Assembly (NCBI RefSeq): GCF_001721045.1
Contig: NZ_MDER01000039.1
Location: 1-64,000 of the forward strand
Origin: Paenibacillus nuruki
GTDB taxonomy: Bacteria; Bacillota; Bacilli; Paenibacillales; Paenibacillaceae
DNA length: 64,000 bases
Direction of reading: 5' to 3'
The notes under the pieces were generated by a model. That model was given only the letters and a program-made list of their open reading frames with translations. It was not told the DNA's origin and searched no databases. Shown one piece after another: positions 46,455 to 56,854 of the stretch. The translations under genes were made by a program, and so were the position numbers. Position 1 is the stretch's first letter. Each line of letters opens with the position of its first letter.

Positions 46455-46494
46455 GCGAGAGTGGACTCGGAGCTAATCCTTGTTAAACTCTCGC
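46455..46494 (+). promoter_or_regulatory. Intercistronic hairpin between binding protein and permease genes
   Basis: GCGAGAGT (46455-46462) pairs with ACTCTCGC (46487-46494) across a 24-base loop, with no T-run. Such hairpins often protect the 3' end of the binding-protein mRNA and give higher expression of that gene than of the permeases. Confidence 0.5.
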
Positions 46495-46521
46495 TTCCTA
46501 CGTTCATAAAGGGGGTCAATC

Positions 46522-47454
46522 ATGAAAGCAACGATCGGGCATAAACGTCCGAAACTGTCTAAATTAGCCCGTCAGGAAGAAAGACAAGGGTATATGTTTA
46601 TACTGCCGTGGTTGATTGGATTATTTGGGATTACATTGTTTCCTATGTTATTTTCGCTGTATGCCAGTTTTACCAATTATGATGTGACCTCACGAATGGA
46701 CTTTATCGGGATAGACAATTATAGACGGATGTTTTCCGATGATCCTTTGTTCTGGACGTCTTTAGGAAACACATTATATTATGTTGTATGGATGGTTCCT
46801 CTAACGACGATCGGTTCTGTGCTACTGGCTTTGTTATTAAATGAGAAGATCTTAGGGATGCGCTTTTTCCGCACGATCTATTATTTGCCTGCTGTACTAT
46901 CTGGAGTCGGTGTCTATTTTCTATGGATGCAATTATTAAGTCCAACCAGTGGGTTAATCAATACCTTATTATCTTGGGTAGGTATATCAGGTCCTGCTTG
47001 GTTAAGTGATCCGGTATGGACTAAGCCGGCGATTATTTTGATGAAAATGTGGGCAGTAGGCGGAGGGATGTTACTATATCTAGCGAGCTTACAAGGTGTA
47101 CCTTCACAACTCTATGAAGCGGCTAAATTAGATGGAGCTTCTGTGTTTCGTCGATTCTGGCATATCACGTTGCCGATGATTTCGCCTGTCATTTTCTTTG
47201 ATGTTGTAACCAGTTTTATCGGTGGATTTCAAGTATTTCAAGAAGGATATGTTATGACTGAAAGTGGCAACGGTGGACCTATGAATTCACTGCTTTTTTA
47301 TAATCTGCATATGTGGCACAAAGCGTTTACTGTGTTTGATATGGGCTATGCCATGGGTATGGCATGGGTGCTATTTGTGATCGTGCTTGTACTCACTTTA
47401 ATCAATATGAAATTATCCAGACGCTGGGTGTATTATGAAGGAGATGATCAATAA
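46522..47454 (+). CDS. CUT1 sugar ABC permease, UgpA/MalF type
   Basis: A 310-residue membrane protein with six helices after a basic N-terminus (YMFILPWLIGLFGITLFPML). The coupling loop is YEAAKLDGASVFRRFWHITLP. AAAGGGGG precedes the ATG, and its stop overlaps the next start (TAATG). Confidence 0.93.
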   Translation: MKATIGHKRPKLSKLARQEERQGYMFILPWLIGLFGITLFPMLFSLYASFTNYDVTSRMDFIGIDNYRRMFSDDPLFWTSLGNTLYYVVWMVPLTTIGSVLLALLLNEKILGMRFFRTIYYLPAVLSGVGVYFLWMQLLSPTSGLINTLLSWVGISGPAWLSDPVWTKPAIILMKMWAVGGGMLLYLASLQGVPSQLYEAAKLDGASVFRRFWHITLPMISPVIFFDVVTSFIGGFQVFQEGYVMTESGNGGPMNSLLFYNLHMWHKAFTVFDMGYAMGMAWVLFVIVLVLTLINMKLSRRWVYYEGDDQ

Positions 47455-48326
47455 TGGGACGTGTACAGCCATATATCTCACCGCAGATACATCATAAAAA
47501 GCGTCTATCTCCACGTCAAATCATTATTTTTATCATTCTGGCATTAGGAAGTGTCTTATTCTTATTGCCCCTCTGGTGGATGATCGCAACATCGTTAAAG
47601 TCGATGCAAGAAATTGCTCAATATCCGCCTACGTTTATCCCGCAAGAATTTCATCTGGATAATTATATTCGTACATGGGCAGCAGCTCCATTTACTCAAT
47701 ATACGTTGAATACATTATTGCTTTCCTTTTTTGCAGTCACTGGTAATGTGATTGTGAACGCATTTGTTGCGTATGGATTTGCACGTATTCGATTTCGTGG
47801 TAAAAAAATATGGTTTTCGATTTTGCTAGCGACTATGATGATTCCGGGATTTGTTACCCTTATTCCGCAATATGTGATGTTTTCCAAATTACATTTGGTG
47901 GGCACTTATTATCCGTTAATTATTCCGCAGTTTTTGGGAAGTGCTTTTTATATTTTTATGTTGCGACAGTTTTATTTAAGTATTCCTCGTGAACTGAGTG
48001 AAGCCGCGAAGATTGATGGAGCCAGTCACTTTTATACATGGTTAAGAGTGATTATTCCACTATCCAAGCCTGCACTAGCAACGATTGCGATTCTTTCATT
48101 TAACGGCGCATGGAATGACTTTTTGGGTCCACTGTTGTATGTAAATGATGAGTCGCTGTATACCTTACAAATCGGTCTGCAATCTTTTCGAGGAAGTGTA
48201 CAGACACAATGGAATTATCTGATGGCAGGTTCTGTACTGGTATTATTGCCTGTGATTGTGTTGTTCTTTATTTTTCAACGTTATTTTATCGAAGGGATGA
48301 ATTTGACCGCAGGTACCAAAGGATAA
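47454..48326 (+). CDS. CUT1 sugar ABC permease, UgpE/MalG type
   Basis: A 290-residue permease, partner of the previous gene and coupled to it by a one-base overlap. Coupling loop SEAAKIDGASHFYTWLRVIIP, then FNGAWNDFLGPLLYVND and the usual C-terminal QRYFIEGMNLTAGTKG. A terminator follows (48352-48393). Confidence 0.94.
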   Translation: MGRVQPYISPQIHHKKRLSPRQIIIFIILALGSVLFLLPLWWMIATSLKSMQEIAQYPPTFIPQEFHLDNYIRTWAAAPFTQYTLNTLLLSFFAVTGNVIVNAFVAYGFARIRFRGKKIWFSILLATMMIPGFVTLIPQYVMFSKLHLVGTYYPLIIPQFLGSAFYIFMLRQFYLSIPRELSEAAKIDGASHFYTWLRVIIPLSKPALATIAILSFNGAWNDFLGPLLYVNDESLYTLQIGLQSFRGSVQTQWNYLMAGSVLVLLPVIVLFFIFQRYFIEGMNLTAGTKG

Positions 48327-48351
48327 GTCACTATAGTATTGCAACTCCATT

Positions 48352-48393
48352 AAGCGTTATCCTATTCTACCGAAGAAAGGGATACGCTTTTTT
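48352..48393 (+). terminator. Terminator of sugar transporter operon
   Basis: AAGCGTTATCC (48352-48362) pairs with GGATACGCTT (48380-48389) with one bulge, followed by six T. Confidence 0.75.
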
Positions 48394-48462
48394 GGTGTGT
48401 TAGGATAGTATGATAGAGCAGAAGATAGATCTAGCAACAATGTGAATATGGTGGTGAACAAA

Positions 48463-50001
48463 ATGAGAGTGCTAGAATTGACGATACAAGAGTTATTAAA
48501 GATTCCTTTGTTACATCAAACGAAGGTGATAAGCGGTGCACAAGGGCTGGATCGTGTAGTCAAAACGATTGATATTATTGAAGAACCTTATGAGATTGCA
48601 GGAGATAAGCAAGGAGTACTTATTCTGGTGACCGCATATGCGCTTCGAGATCGTCCAGCGTTATTACTAACAATGATTCAACAGTTACATCAAAGTGGAG
48701 CAGCAGGTCTGGTGATCAAATCGGTACAGGTGCTTGATCATATTTCAGCAGAAGCGAAAGAGCTAAGTGATCAGTATGGACTTCCCTTGATCGAATTACC
48801 AGAAGACATTTCATATAGTGATATCACTCATGCTGTTATCGAACAAGCACTCCATCGACAAGAAGTGTTACTGCAACGATCAGATGAAGCGTATCGTACA
48901 TTAACCACCATGGTTCTTGAAAATATAGGTATCCAAGCAGTAAGCGATCATGTGGCAGGACTACTCAAAGCACCTGTCGCTGTGATCAACCACAGTGAAG
49001 AATTGATCGTCTCCTCACCCATCGGTTGGGATTTCCATCATGCGCAGTATCCTGTCCGGCGAAATATTAATGTCGATCAGCGTAGTGTCGCTTATCTGTT
49101 AGTCGATAAAGAACATTTAGATGCAATGGAAGAAGTGGGGATTGAACAAGCACGATTAGTACTGGCGCTAGAACTGATGCGTAACAAAATTATCGAAGAC
49201 ACTGAAAACCGTTTACGAGGTAATTTTATAGATGAATTGATGACACCACCGGCTCCTCCTCGTCATGAAGTCGAAGATCGTGGTCAACAATTAGGAATGA
49301 ATCCTTCTCATTTGTGGGAAGTGGCTGTGATTGAAGGACGTGTAGCACCGGATGAAGAATGGTTGACACGCTTATTGTACCAAGAAGCTGCCAAGTATAA
49401 TATTCGTCCACATATCGAGTTTCGTAGTAATCGTGCGATTCTATTTCTACCTACACCTCAAGTGAATGCAGATTATGCGGGAGATCAGCGCCAACAGACT
49501 ATTCCATGGGCAGATATTGTCTTGTCATGGTTAAATGATAAAGAAGGCAAATTAGCAGGATATCGCTCGGGTATTGGTCGCCCCAAAGCGTTGTGGGATA
49601 TCCATGAAGGATTTAGCGAAGCCCGTAATGCACTAACGATTTCTCGCCGATTGAGCGGGGAAACCGCTTTGACCGCTTACAAAGATATCGAAGTCTATCA
49701 TTTACTACGTGGCACGATGGATGAGAAAGGGTTCGGTATACTATTTGACCGTAAGCTCGGTAAGCTCAAGCAATATGACGAAGAACATACGACCGATTTA
49801 TTACGGACACTTTTCTTCTATCTGGAAAGTCGAAGTAGCTTGATTGATACTGCTCATTTGCTATCGATCCACCGCAATTCAGTAAAGTATCGGTTAGAAC
49901 GTATTCGAGATATTACAGGATTTGATCTTAACGATCCTCATGAGCAATTGGTCTACCAGATGTGCTTGATCTACTATTACCTGTTAGAACATCCCGAATA
50001 A
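48463..50001 (+). CDS. PucR-family transcriptional regulator
   Basis: A 512-residue regulator. N-terminal PucR domain (LTIQELLKIPLLHQTKVISG to LPLIELPEDISYSDI, about 5-130), a central GGDEF-like sensory region, and a C-terminal helix-turn-helix (LIDTAHLLSIHRNSVKYRLERI) of the PucR/CdaR type. The ATG at 48463 has GGTGGTG six bases upstream; an in-frame GTG at 48442 is possible. PucR proteins respond to small molecules in purine, GABA or sugar-acid catabolism. It follows the sugar transporter by about 135 bases, past a terminator, and may regulate it. It could alternatively sense purines and act on the salvage operon at 19.8-28.4 kb. Confidence 0.88.
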   Translation: MRVLELTIQELLKIPLLHQTKVISGAQGLDRVVKTIDIIEEPYEIAGDKQGVLILVTAYALRDRPALLLTMIQQLHQSGAAGLVIKSVQVLDHISAEAKELSDQYGLPLIELPEDISYSDITHAVIEQALHRQEVLLQRSDEAYRTLTTMVLENIGIQAVSDHVAGLLKAPVAVINHSEELIVSSPIGWDFHHAQYPVRRNINVDQRSVAYLLVDKEHLDAMEEVGIEQARLVLALELMRNKIIEDTENRLRGNFIDELMTPPAPPRHEVEDRGQQLGMNPSHLWEVAVIEGRVAPDEEWLTRLLYQEAAKYNIRPHIEFRSNRAILFLPTPQVNADYAGDQRQQTIPWADIVLSWLNDKEGKLAGYRSGIGRPKALWDIHEGFSEARNALTISRRLSGETALTAYKDIEVYHLLRGTMDEKGFGILFDRKLGKLKQYDEEHTTDLLRTLFFYLESRSSLIDTAHLLSIHRNSVKYRLERIRDITGFDLNDPHEQLVYQMCLIYYYLLEHPE

Positions 50002-50011
50002 TGAAGTATCC

Positions 50012-50045
50012 AAGTCGTTTTCTCATCAGAGAGAACGGCTTTTTA
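50012..50045 (+). terminator. Terminator of PucR gene
   Basis: AAGTCGTTTTCTC pairs with GAGAACGGCTT around 50012-50042 with G-U/bulge imperfections, followed by a T-run. Confidence 0.65.
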
Positions 50046-50071
50046 TTTTAAATTTTAGTTACATAGAAGCT

Positions 50072-50098
50072 TAATCAATTAATGATTTTGACCGATAA
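50072..50098 (+). promoter_or_regulatory. Candidate sigma-D promoter of chemoreceptor gene
   Basis: TAAT (50072-50075), 15 bases, then ACCGATAA (50091-50098) closely follows the motility sigma-D consensus TAAA-N15-GCCGATAT. It lies about 130 bases upstream of the chemoreceptor gene, a class usually under this sigma factor. Confidence 0.5.
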
Positions 50099-50225
50099 AT
50101 AATAAGCAAGATAGTTAGCAAATGATGTTGTACTGGGGATAACAACAGAGATTGCACATGAATAAGTACGAATAGAGTTACATTTTTACAGGTAAACAGC
50201 ATAATTAGGGGGAGTACGAAAAGGT

Positions 50226-51932
50226 ATGGCAAGATTAGGATTTCGAGAAAAGATGGTTATTTATATTAGTATCGTTATTATTATTGGAAGTGGATTATTG
50301 GGTTATTATGCAGTTCAACGTGCCAGTAGCCAAATGATTCAAGCTTCTCACCAAAAACTACTTGGCGATCTGGAAAGTGGTTATTTGTTAATGGATGCGA
50401 TGTATCCCGGGGAATGGGAAGCGCGTGATGGGAAATTGTATAAAGGCTCGCAGGTCATGAATGATCAATTTGCATGGATAGATCAATTTGGTCAAAAAAC
50501 AGGGGATACCGCTACTTTATTTTTAAATGATACTCGAATTGCTACAAATGTGATCAAAGAAGATGGGCAACGTGCAACAGGTACCCAAATCTCAGATACA
50601 GTCGGTAATATCGTATTAAAACAAGGTCAATCCTATACAGGCGAAGCAAATGTGGTCGGGCAAGTCAATCAAGCCGCATATATGCCTCTTCAAAATGCTT
50701 CCGGTGAAGTGATTGGTATCTGGTATGTGGGTGTACCTAATGCTCCTTATGAAGAAGCCAATGCTAGTTTTGAAAAAGGGATTATTTTATTCGTTGTATT
50801 AGAAATTGTTGCTGCAATGATTGTAGTGTGGTTAGTAACGAAGCGTCTGTTACGTCCTTTAATTATGATCACTCGGGCTGCTGAGCAAGTCGCAGGGGGC
50901 AGTCTACAAGTAGAGCTTCCTGTAGTACGTAGTCAAGATGAGATTGGACGTTTAAGTCTGTCGATTCGTGCCATGATGGATAATTTATCGCATCTAATGG
51001 CAGACATTCGCCAGAATATGTATTCTTCGGCAAGTCAGATCAGTGATTCGTCAGAGCACTTTTCCAGATCACTCGAACAGATGAGTCATTCGTATAGTGA
51101 GGTTGTACTTAGTAATAAAGAAATGAATAGCAATGCGTCTTCAGGCAACCAAGTGATTCACGAATCCAACGATATTATGCAGACACTCTCACATCTTATT
51201 ACTCGTGCTGCGATTCGTATCAACGGAGCTGTGCAGGATTCAGAATATACACAAGAAACAGCGCAACGAGGCAAAGAAACGATGACACAAACGATTCAAT
51301 CGTTAGAAGCATTTGCCCAAGCCGCTGTTGAAAATGGGAAAATCGTACAGGAGTTAGATAGCTATTCCAAAGAAATTCAATTGATTGCACATACGATCTC
51401 AGAGATTGCAGGATCGACAAATCTACTAGCTCTCAATGCTTCGATAGAAGCTGCACGTGCAGGAGAAGCAGGGCGAGGATTCGCAGTAGTCGCTTCAGAA
51501 GTCAGACGACTGGCTGAACAAGCAAGTGAAGGAGCACAATCGGTAGAACAATTCACTTCCAAAATGAGTGTATCGATTACTCGTGCTGTAGAGACGTTAA
51601 ACCAAGGTAGTCTCCATCTCGCATCCGGTCGTGCTGCGGCGCAATCATCTGAAGAAGCTTTGGAAGCGATCTGGCAAGCGGTAGGAACAACAGCGATCAG
51701 TATTGGTGAAGTATCTGTGATTGCTCAAGAAAAAATCGAGTGTTCTCAAAAGGTAAAAGCAAAATTAATTCAGTTAGAAGAAACGATTGAACATGCCCTT
51801 CAATCTTCTAATAAAGTATTGGTTGTATCAGAAACCGTAGGAACTGAGATTGAACAACTGGCGGCAAGCTCACAGCAGTTAGATGCGATGTCATCTCAAT
51901 TGCAAGCAGCAGTATCCAAAGTTCTTTCGTAA
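50226..51932 (+). CDS. Methyl-accepting chemotaxis protein
   Basis: A 568-residue receptor: transmembrane helix 1 ([20 protein letters not shown]), extracellular single-Cache-like domain (about 35-185, ending [14 protein letters not shown]), helix 2 ([18 protein letters not shown]), HAMP ([19 protein letters not shown]), then a coiled-coil signalling domain with the near-invariant hairpin tip region [25 protein letters not shown]. It signals to CheA/CheW. The ligand is unknown. GGGGGAG precedes the ATG, and the gene is single with a strong terminator. Confidence 0.94.
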   Translation: MARLGFREKMVIYISIVIIIGSGLLGYYAVQRASSQMIQASHQKLLGDLESGYLLMDAMYPGEWEARDGKLYKGSQVMNDQFAWIDQFGQKTGDTATLFLNDTRIATNVIKEDGQRATGTQISDTVGNIVLKQGQSYTGEANVVGQVNQAAYMPLQNASGEVIGIWYVGVPNAPYEEANASFEKGIILFVVLEIVAAMIVVWLVTKRLLRPLIMITRAAEQVAGGSLQVELPVVRSQDEIGRLSLSIRAMMDNLSHLMADIRQNMYSSASQISDSSEHFSRSLEQMSHSYSEVVLSNKEMNSNASSGNQVIHESNDIMQTLSHLITRAAIRINGAVQDSEYTQETAQRGKETMTQTIQSLEAFAQAAVENGKIVQELDSYSKEIQLIAHTISEIAGSTNLLALNASIEAARAGEAGRGFAVVASEVRRLAEQASEGAQSVEQFTSKMSVSITRAVETLNQGSLHLASGRAAAQSSEEALEAIWQAVGTTAISIGEVSVIAQEKIECSQKVKAKLIQLEETIEHALQSSNKVLVVSETVGTEIEQLAASSQQLDAMSSQLQAAVSKVLS

Positions 51933-51969
51933 TCTAATCGGATAATGTCTTAGAAAATATCACAAACCA

Positions 51970-52013
51970 AATACCCGCTGAACCGACCATAGATGATCGA
52001 TTCAGCGGGTATT
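51970..52013. terminator. Bidirectional terminator
   Basis: A perfect 13-bp stem AATACCCGCTGAA/TTCAGCGGGTATT (51970-51982 with 52001-52013) between the convergent chemoreceptor and LOG genes. Confidence 0.85.
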
Positions 52014-52036
52014 TGTTGTACACATAGCCAATCTGT

Positions 52037-52621
52037 TCAAGTCCAAGCAGAAGGGTCCCAACGCAGATCAGAAGTGATCGGCATATCATGACTCACTTGT
52101 TCTAACAATGTATCTGCATCATCAGAATAGACCAATCGGCTTAACGAAGACGAACCTGAAAATCCTTCACGAACAGTATGTTGAATCAACTGTAACAGAG
52201 GTTCATAATACTGATTCACATTATATAATCCTAACGGCTTATGATGAATTCCAATCTGTGACCAGCATAATACTTCAAATAATTCTTCCAGTGTACCTAA
52301 TCCACCGGGTAAAGCGATAAAAGCATCTGCCATTTCTTGCATCATTGCTTTACGTTCATGCATACTGTCGACTCGAATCAACTCACTTAATCCTTGATGG
52401 CCTCGTTCGCTATGTAGCAATCCAGCAGGCATAATTCCTGTGACTGTACCTCCTGCTTGTAAAGCGGCATCTGCGATAGCACCCATCAATCCCAGTCGTG
52501 AACCTCCATAAATCAAATGAATCTCATGTTCAGCAATACGTTGACCTAACAATGATGCGTATTGCAAATAATCACTATTATATCCTGTACCCGAGCCTGC
52601 AAATACACATATTGATCTCAT
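52037..52621 (-). CDS. LOG-family protein (nucleoside 5'-monophosphate phosphoribohydrolase)
   Basis: A 194-residue Rossmann-like protein with CVFAGSGTGYNSDY at the N-terminus, YGGSRLGLMG and the diagnostic PGGLGTLEELFE. LOG proteins cleave cytokinin riboside monophosphates or AMP to base plus ribose 5-phosphate. Bacterial members are often annotated as TIGR00730/lysine decarboxylase-like, a misnomer. The ATG at 52621 has AAGGAG eight bases upstream. In a plant-associated Paenibacillus a cytokinin-activating role is conceivable but unproven. Confidence 0.9.
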   Translation of the reverse strand: MRSICVFAGSGTGYNSDYLQYASLLGQRIAEHEIHLIYGGSRLGLMGAIADAALQAGGTVTGIMPAGLLHSERGHQGLSELIRVDSMHERKAMMQEMADAFIALPGGLGTLEELFEVLCWSQIGIHHKPLGLYNVNQYYEPLLQLIQHTVREGFSGSSSLSRLVYSDDADTLLEQVSHDMPITSDLRWDPSAWT

Positions 52622-52685
52622 ACTATTCACTCCTTATGCAAGGTATATATCTGTATAGTATATATACCCTTTATCAGCGCAATAT

Positions 52686-52715
52686 AAGAAAAAGCCTTGA
52701 ATATATTCAAGGCTT
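52686..52715 (-). terminator. Terminator of SDR gene
   Basis: A perfect 10-bp stem AAGCCTTGAA/TTCAAGGCTT (52692-52701 with 52706-52715), followed on the minus strand by a T-run. Confidence 0.75.
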
Positions 52716-52762
52716 GATCCCCTAATAGAACTTTAATAAAGAAATAGATAAGCAAAATTGAA

Positions 52763-53482
52763 TTATTGCGGATTATTTGTCCATAGACCTGCGCTTTTCA
52801 GCAACACACGAGAAGGTAATTTAAGTGCAGCTACAACCAATTCAGCCAAATCTTCCGGTTGCATCATACGATCTTCTTCACCAATCGGTAGCCCTGCATT
52901 GACTGCAAGTGGCGTATTCACTGTACTTGGTGTTAGCGCAGTTACACGGATATTGAATTTGCGTACTTCTTGCATTAATGATTCAGTCATACCCATCACA
53001 GCAAATTTGGAAGCGCAATAAGCTGATCCTGTAGCGAATCCACGTTCACCCGCAGTAGAAGCAATATTGATAATATCTCCGCTTTCTTGTGCGATCATAC
53101 CTGGTAACAATTCATGAGTCACATAGTATGTACCCATTAGGTTAACACGTAGAATTTGTTCCCATTCTGCCGGGTCCATATCAACCATTTTACCGAAGCT
53201 ACCGATTCCAGCATTATTGATCAGAATATCTACACGTCCCAAAGAAGCCGCAAGTGAAGCAACTGCCTGACGTGCTTCTTCCGAGTTCCCGATATCTGCT
53301 GTCGCTGTAAATACTTGAATATCATAAGTAGAAGTCAATTCAGCCTTCAACTGTTCTAGATCTGAAGCAGTACGTGCTAGTAATCCTAATTGCACGCCTT
53401 CTTTCGCAAGAGCTTCAGCAATCGCTTTACCGATTCCTTTACCTGCTCCTGTGATAATAGCTGTTTTATGATGAATATCCAT
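52763..53482 (-). CDS. Short-chain dehydrogenase/reductase (3-oxoacyl-ACP reductase type)
   Basis: A 239-residue SDR: cofactor loop TGAGKGIGKAIAEAL, NNAGIGSFG, catalytic Ser in INIASTAGERG and Tyr-Lys in YCASKFA. The Arg/Ala pattern after strand 2 (LLARTASDLEQL) suggests NADP. Similar to FabG-like proteins outside fatty-acid operons, e.g. B. subtilis YoxD. The ATG at 53482 follows TAGGAGG; upstream in-frame codons have no ribosome site. Substrate unknown. Confidence 0.9.
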   Translation of the reverse strand: MDIHHKTAIITGAGKGIGKAIAEALAKEGVQLGLLARTASDLEQLKAELTSTYDIQVFTATADIGNSEEARQAVASLAASLGRVDILINNAGIGSFGKMVDMDPAEWEQILRVNLMGTYYVTHELLPGMIAQESGDIINIASTAGERGFATGSAYCASKFAVMGMTESLMQEVRKFNIRVTALTPSTVNTPLAVNAGLPIGEEDRMMQPEDLAELVVAALKLPSRVLLKSAGLWTNNPQ

Positions 53483-53665
53483 AGATGAAATCCTCCTAGT
53501 AATCGTGTGATAGATTGCGTACCTATTATACTCTTCCGAACTCATCGGGGCAAAATTAAAGCAATTACTTTTGAGAAAATGTAATAAAATCAGTTACAAA
53601 TTCCGACAATTCCTATATACTGATATATTGTGGAATTTAATTCCTAGAAAGTGAAGGGATGCCTT

Positions 53666-54130
53666 TTGGATCAAGATTATGTTCAACCTATTATTGAAAA
53701 ATTATTGCACCGCGCCAATAGTCATGTGCACGTGTTAACCAAACCGTATTTTCCAGGTGATCGTTCGATAGGTGGCAAGTTCGGTATGAACAGCCGTACG
53801 ATTACTTTATATATTCAAGAAATTGAAGAACAATGTATCGAGCTATTTGGATCGTTACAACCTATCGAATCTTATATTCAGATCATTTTTGCTCATGAAT
53901 TAGGTCATGCTCATGATCCGATGTTAGAAATGTTAGCTGATGAATTAGAGCAGTGTTCGGATTCTTTGCAGTGTGCACGGATTGCTTTGCGAATTGAAGA
54001 AAATGCGTGGGAATATGCACGCGATTTATTGCCTGACGTAGAACTTTTTATTTTTGAAACGATTCTGGATCGTTCTTTAGAAGCGTATTATGATGCGTTA
54101 AATGCCCATCAGACAGGGAATATTGCATGA
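53666..54130 (+). CDS. Small HExxH-motif protein, putative zinc peptidase-like
   Basis: A cytoplasmic protein of about 154 residues with FAHELGHAHD near the middle, a classical zinc HExxH helix, and EENAWEYARDLL about 35 residues later, where a third ligand Glu could sit (gluzincin-like spacing). There is no signal peptide or membrane helix. The TTG at 53666 has AAGGG seven bases upstream; the frame is open to a GTG at 53651. I do not recognise the family. It is monocistronic with its own terminator. Confidence 0.6.
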   Translation: MDQDYVQPIIEKLLHRANSHVHVLTKPYFPGDRSIGGKFGMNSRTITLYIQEIEEQCIELFGSLQPIESYIQIIFAHELGHAHDPMLEMLADELEQCSDSLQCARIALRIEENAWEYARDLLPDVELFIFETILDRSLEAYYDALNAHQTGNIA

Positions 54131-54164
54131 TCTTACATCTAACGAACTACCAATATACAATGAT

Positions 54165-54211
54165 AAAAAGATAGATTAGTCACACGAACATGTGTACTGA
54201 TTTATCTTTTT
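54165..54211 (+). terminator. Terminator of HExxH gene
   Basis: A long stem (54165-54184 with 54191-54211, two mismatches) ends in seven T. Confidence 0.8.
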
Positions 54212-54245
54212 TTGTTACAATAAATACAAACTAGGAGGTGTATTT

Positions 54246-56082
<1,837 letters not shown>

Positions 56083-56334
56083 TTAACCAAATAGAATAGG
56101 TGAATAGAGGCTGTCGAATCAGAGGTGTTGTTCATTCTCAATTTTACCTATTTTCGCATGATCTGATGTAATATTCAATCTTAATTTTATAATTCCTATA
56201 AAAATAGTATGCTTTATAGCTGGAGTACATATAGTTTTGTGAATAAAGTGTTGATATTTACGACATAAAAGCTTCTCTTGAATGACTTTCACTCTTTGAA
56301 AATAAGGGTAATATCAGACGAGGAGGGTGATCTT

Positions 56335-56682
56335 ATGCGAAAACGTGATGCAACGAGAAGAAAGAATCTACCACGAAAATCACGTCGGATGCGTATACGT
56401 AAACCAGATGAAACCAGTCTTGTTGTGGATCTAACACATCGGCGTATCTTTACCAACAATCGGTATGAACTATTCCGGCTATTGAATGATATTTTTACAA
56501 CACTTTGTTTTTTGACAGGTAGTTATTTCTTTTTTACCAGTGAAACGAAAACAGGCACGATTATGTTTATTATCGGTAATGCGAATACATTGCTGCGAGC
56601 GATTATTTCTATTATTCAACGTGTTCATATGGAATGGATTGACGATGAAAAAGGAAAAGAGACTTTTTATCCTTCTAAATAA
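56335..56682 (+). CDS. YrhK-like small membrane protein
   Basis: A 115-residue protein with a very basic N-terminus (RKRDATRRKNLPRKSRRMRI) and two transmembrane helices in the YrhK pattern: YELFRLLNDIFTTLCFLTGS, then FFFTSETKTGTIMFIIGNAN and a positively charged end. The ATG at 56335 follows GAGGAGGG. The YrhK domain has no known biochemical function. It is monocistronic; the 267 bases upstream hold its promoter and that of metY. Confidence 0.7.
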   Translation: MRKRDATRRKNLPRKSRRMRIRKPDETSLVVDLTHRRIFTNNRYELFRLLNDIFTTLCFLTGSYFFFTSETKTGTIMFIIGNANTLLRAIISIIQRVHMEWIDDEKGKETFYPSK

Positions 56683-56761
56683 ACAGCAGGATATAAAGAT
56701 AATATAAAGCACACCGTTTGCATTCAGATTATAGATGATTATGAAAACAAAAAACGGCAAC

Positions 56762-56797
56762 AAAAAACCTCAACGATAAGAGTTGAGGTTTTTTTAT
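56762..56797. terminator. Bidirectional terminator
   Basis: AACCTCAAC/GTTGAGGTT stem with A-run before and T-run after (56762-56795), between convergent genes. Confidence 0.85.
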
Positions 56798-56854
56798 ATT
56801 TAACTCTAACATACGCTCTATTTAATTCTAAGATAGGCTCTATAGAAATGCTGA

